From Paludibacteraceae bacterium (lineage in GTDB: Bacteria; Bacteroidota; Bacteroidia; Bacteroidales; Paludibacteraceae), in contig CAJOFV010000002.1 of NCBI GenBank assembly GCA_905233925.1, positions 1 through 63,018 on the forward strand: 63,018 bases of DNA, in the 5' to 3' direction. The notes beneath the pieces were generated by a model. That model was not told the DNA's origin, made no database searches, and worked only from the letters and a program-made list of their open reading frames with translations. Shown here in pieces: positions 62,930 through 63,018 of this stretch. How positions within the stretch are numbered: the stretch's first letter is position 1; the number at the start of each line of letters is the position of its first letter. Both the position numbers and the translations under genes were made by a program.

Positions 62930-63018
62930 TTGAGCAAATAAGCTATTACTTTTGAGTAAAAATACCATATAAATTGAGTAAAAATACCAATAATTTTGAG
63001 TAATATTTGCATGTGTCA
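62930..63018. repeat. Exact 22-bp tandem array at the right edge
   Basis: TTGAG begins at 62930, 62952, 62974 and 62996, exactly 22 bp apart. The second and third units share TTGAGTAAAAATACCA; outer units are degenerate. The array runs to the end of the window. No gene is seen in 62829-62929. Confidence 0.85.

Overview
The window looks like a chromosomal piece of a starch-degrading member of the Bacteroidales, probably from a gut or rumen-type habitat. Three things point there: a SusC/SusD pair, many secreted proteins with Bacteroidota-type C-terminal tails, and promoters of the Bacteroidota form TTTG - about 20 bp - TAnnTTTG. I could place 14 such promoters by eye; 13 have a spacer of exactly 20 bp. 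No phage, IS element, CRISPR array or rRNA operon was seen.

Layout. 179-2056: nadC and a lipoprotein. 10568-2020 (minus): one operon dxs (frameshifted) - trkA - trkH - SGNH - MBOAT - coaE, with tRNA-Phe just upstream. 11081-11881: trmO-like gene with a serine-rich insertion. 11999-25862: six secreted starch-acting or starch-binding genes, including three GH13 amylases (one frameshifted) and a 1372-residue tandem-module protein. 25863-26612: 750 bp almost entirely made of short-period repeats and hairpins. 26613-32235: secA - lgt - DUF3078-like. 34581-32203 (minus): nadK - fmt - HD. 34709-41326: pdxJ - exbB - exbD - tonB-like - DJ-1 - DUF3078-like - coiled coil - zapA - rny. 41567-41403 (minus): a 54-residue ferredoxin. 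41736-45412: udk, two ChrA halves, MIP18/DUF59, lpxH-like, mazG. 46003-45415 (minus): tRNA-Leu followed by a lipoprotein. 46077-47342: M16 peptidase. 47525-53724: SusC, SusD and an Ig-like lipoprotein. 54843-53899 (minus): C10 peptidase. 55416-62673: an A+T-richer accessory block that starts with a structured, promoter- and terminator-flanked RNA, then two small secreted/lipoprotein LPP20-like genes, two paralogous envelope genes, an FN3/FISUMP-like surface lipoprotein, a vWA protein with a barrel-like end, and a TonB C-terminal fragment. The window ends in an exact 22-bp tandem array.

How it fits together. The amylases and binding-module proteins would bind and cut starch outside the cell. 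SusC/SusD would import oligosaccharides using ExbB/ExbD/TonB energy, though their substrate is not proven here. Several exported proteins end in one of two short tails built from the same two motifs in opposite order.

The most unusual signal is not a gene. Many intergenic spacers consist of drifting arrays with strict 7-8 bp or 11 bp period, sometimes running into stop codons or coding sequence. Other leads are the structured RNA at 55452-55808, a six-copy putative carbohydrate-binding module, the 22-bp array at the right edge, and two frameshifts (dxs and a GH13 gene) that may be real or sequencing errors.
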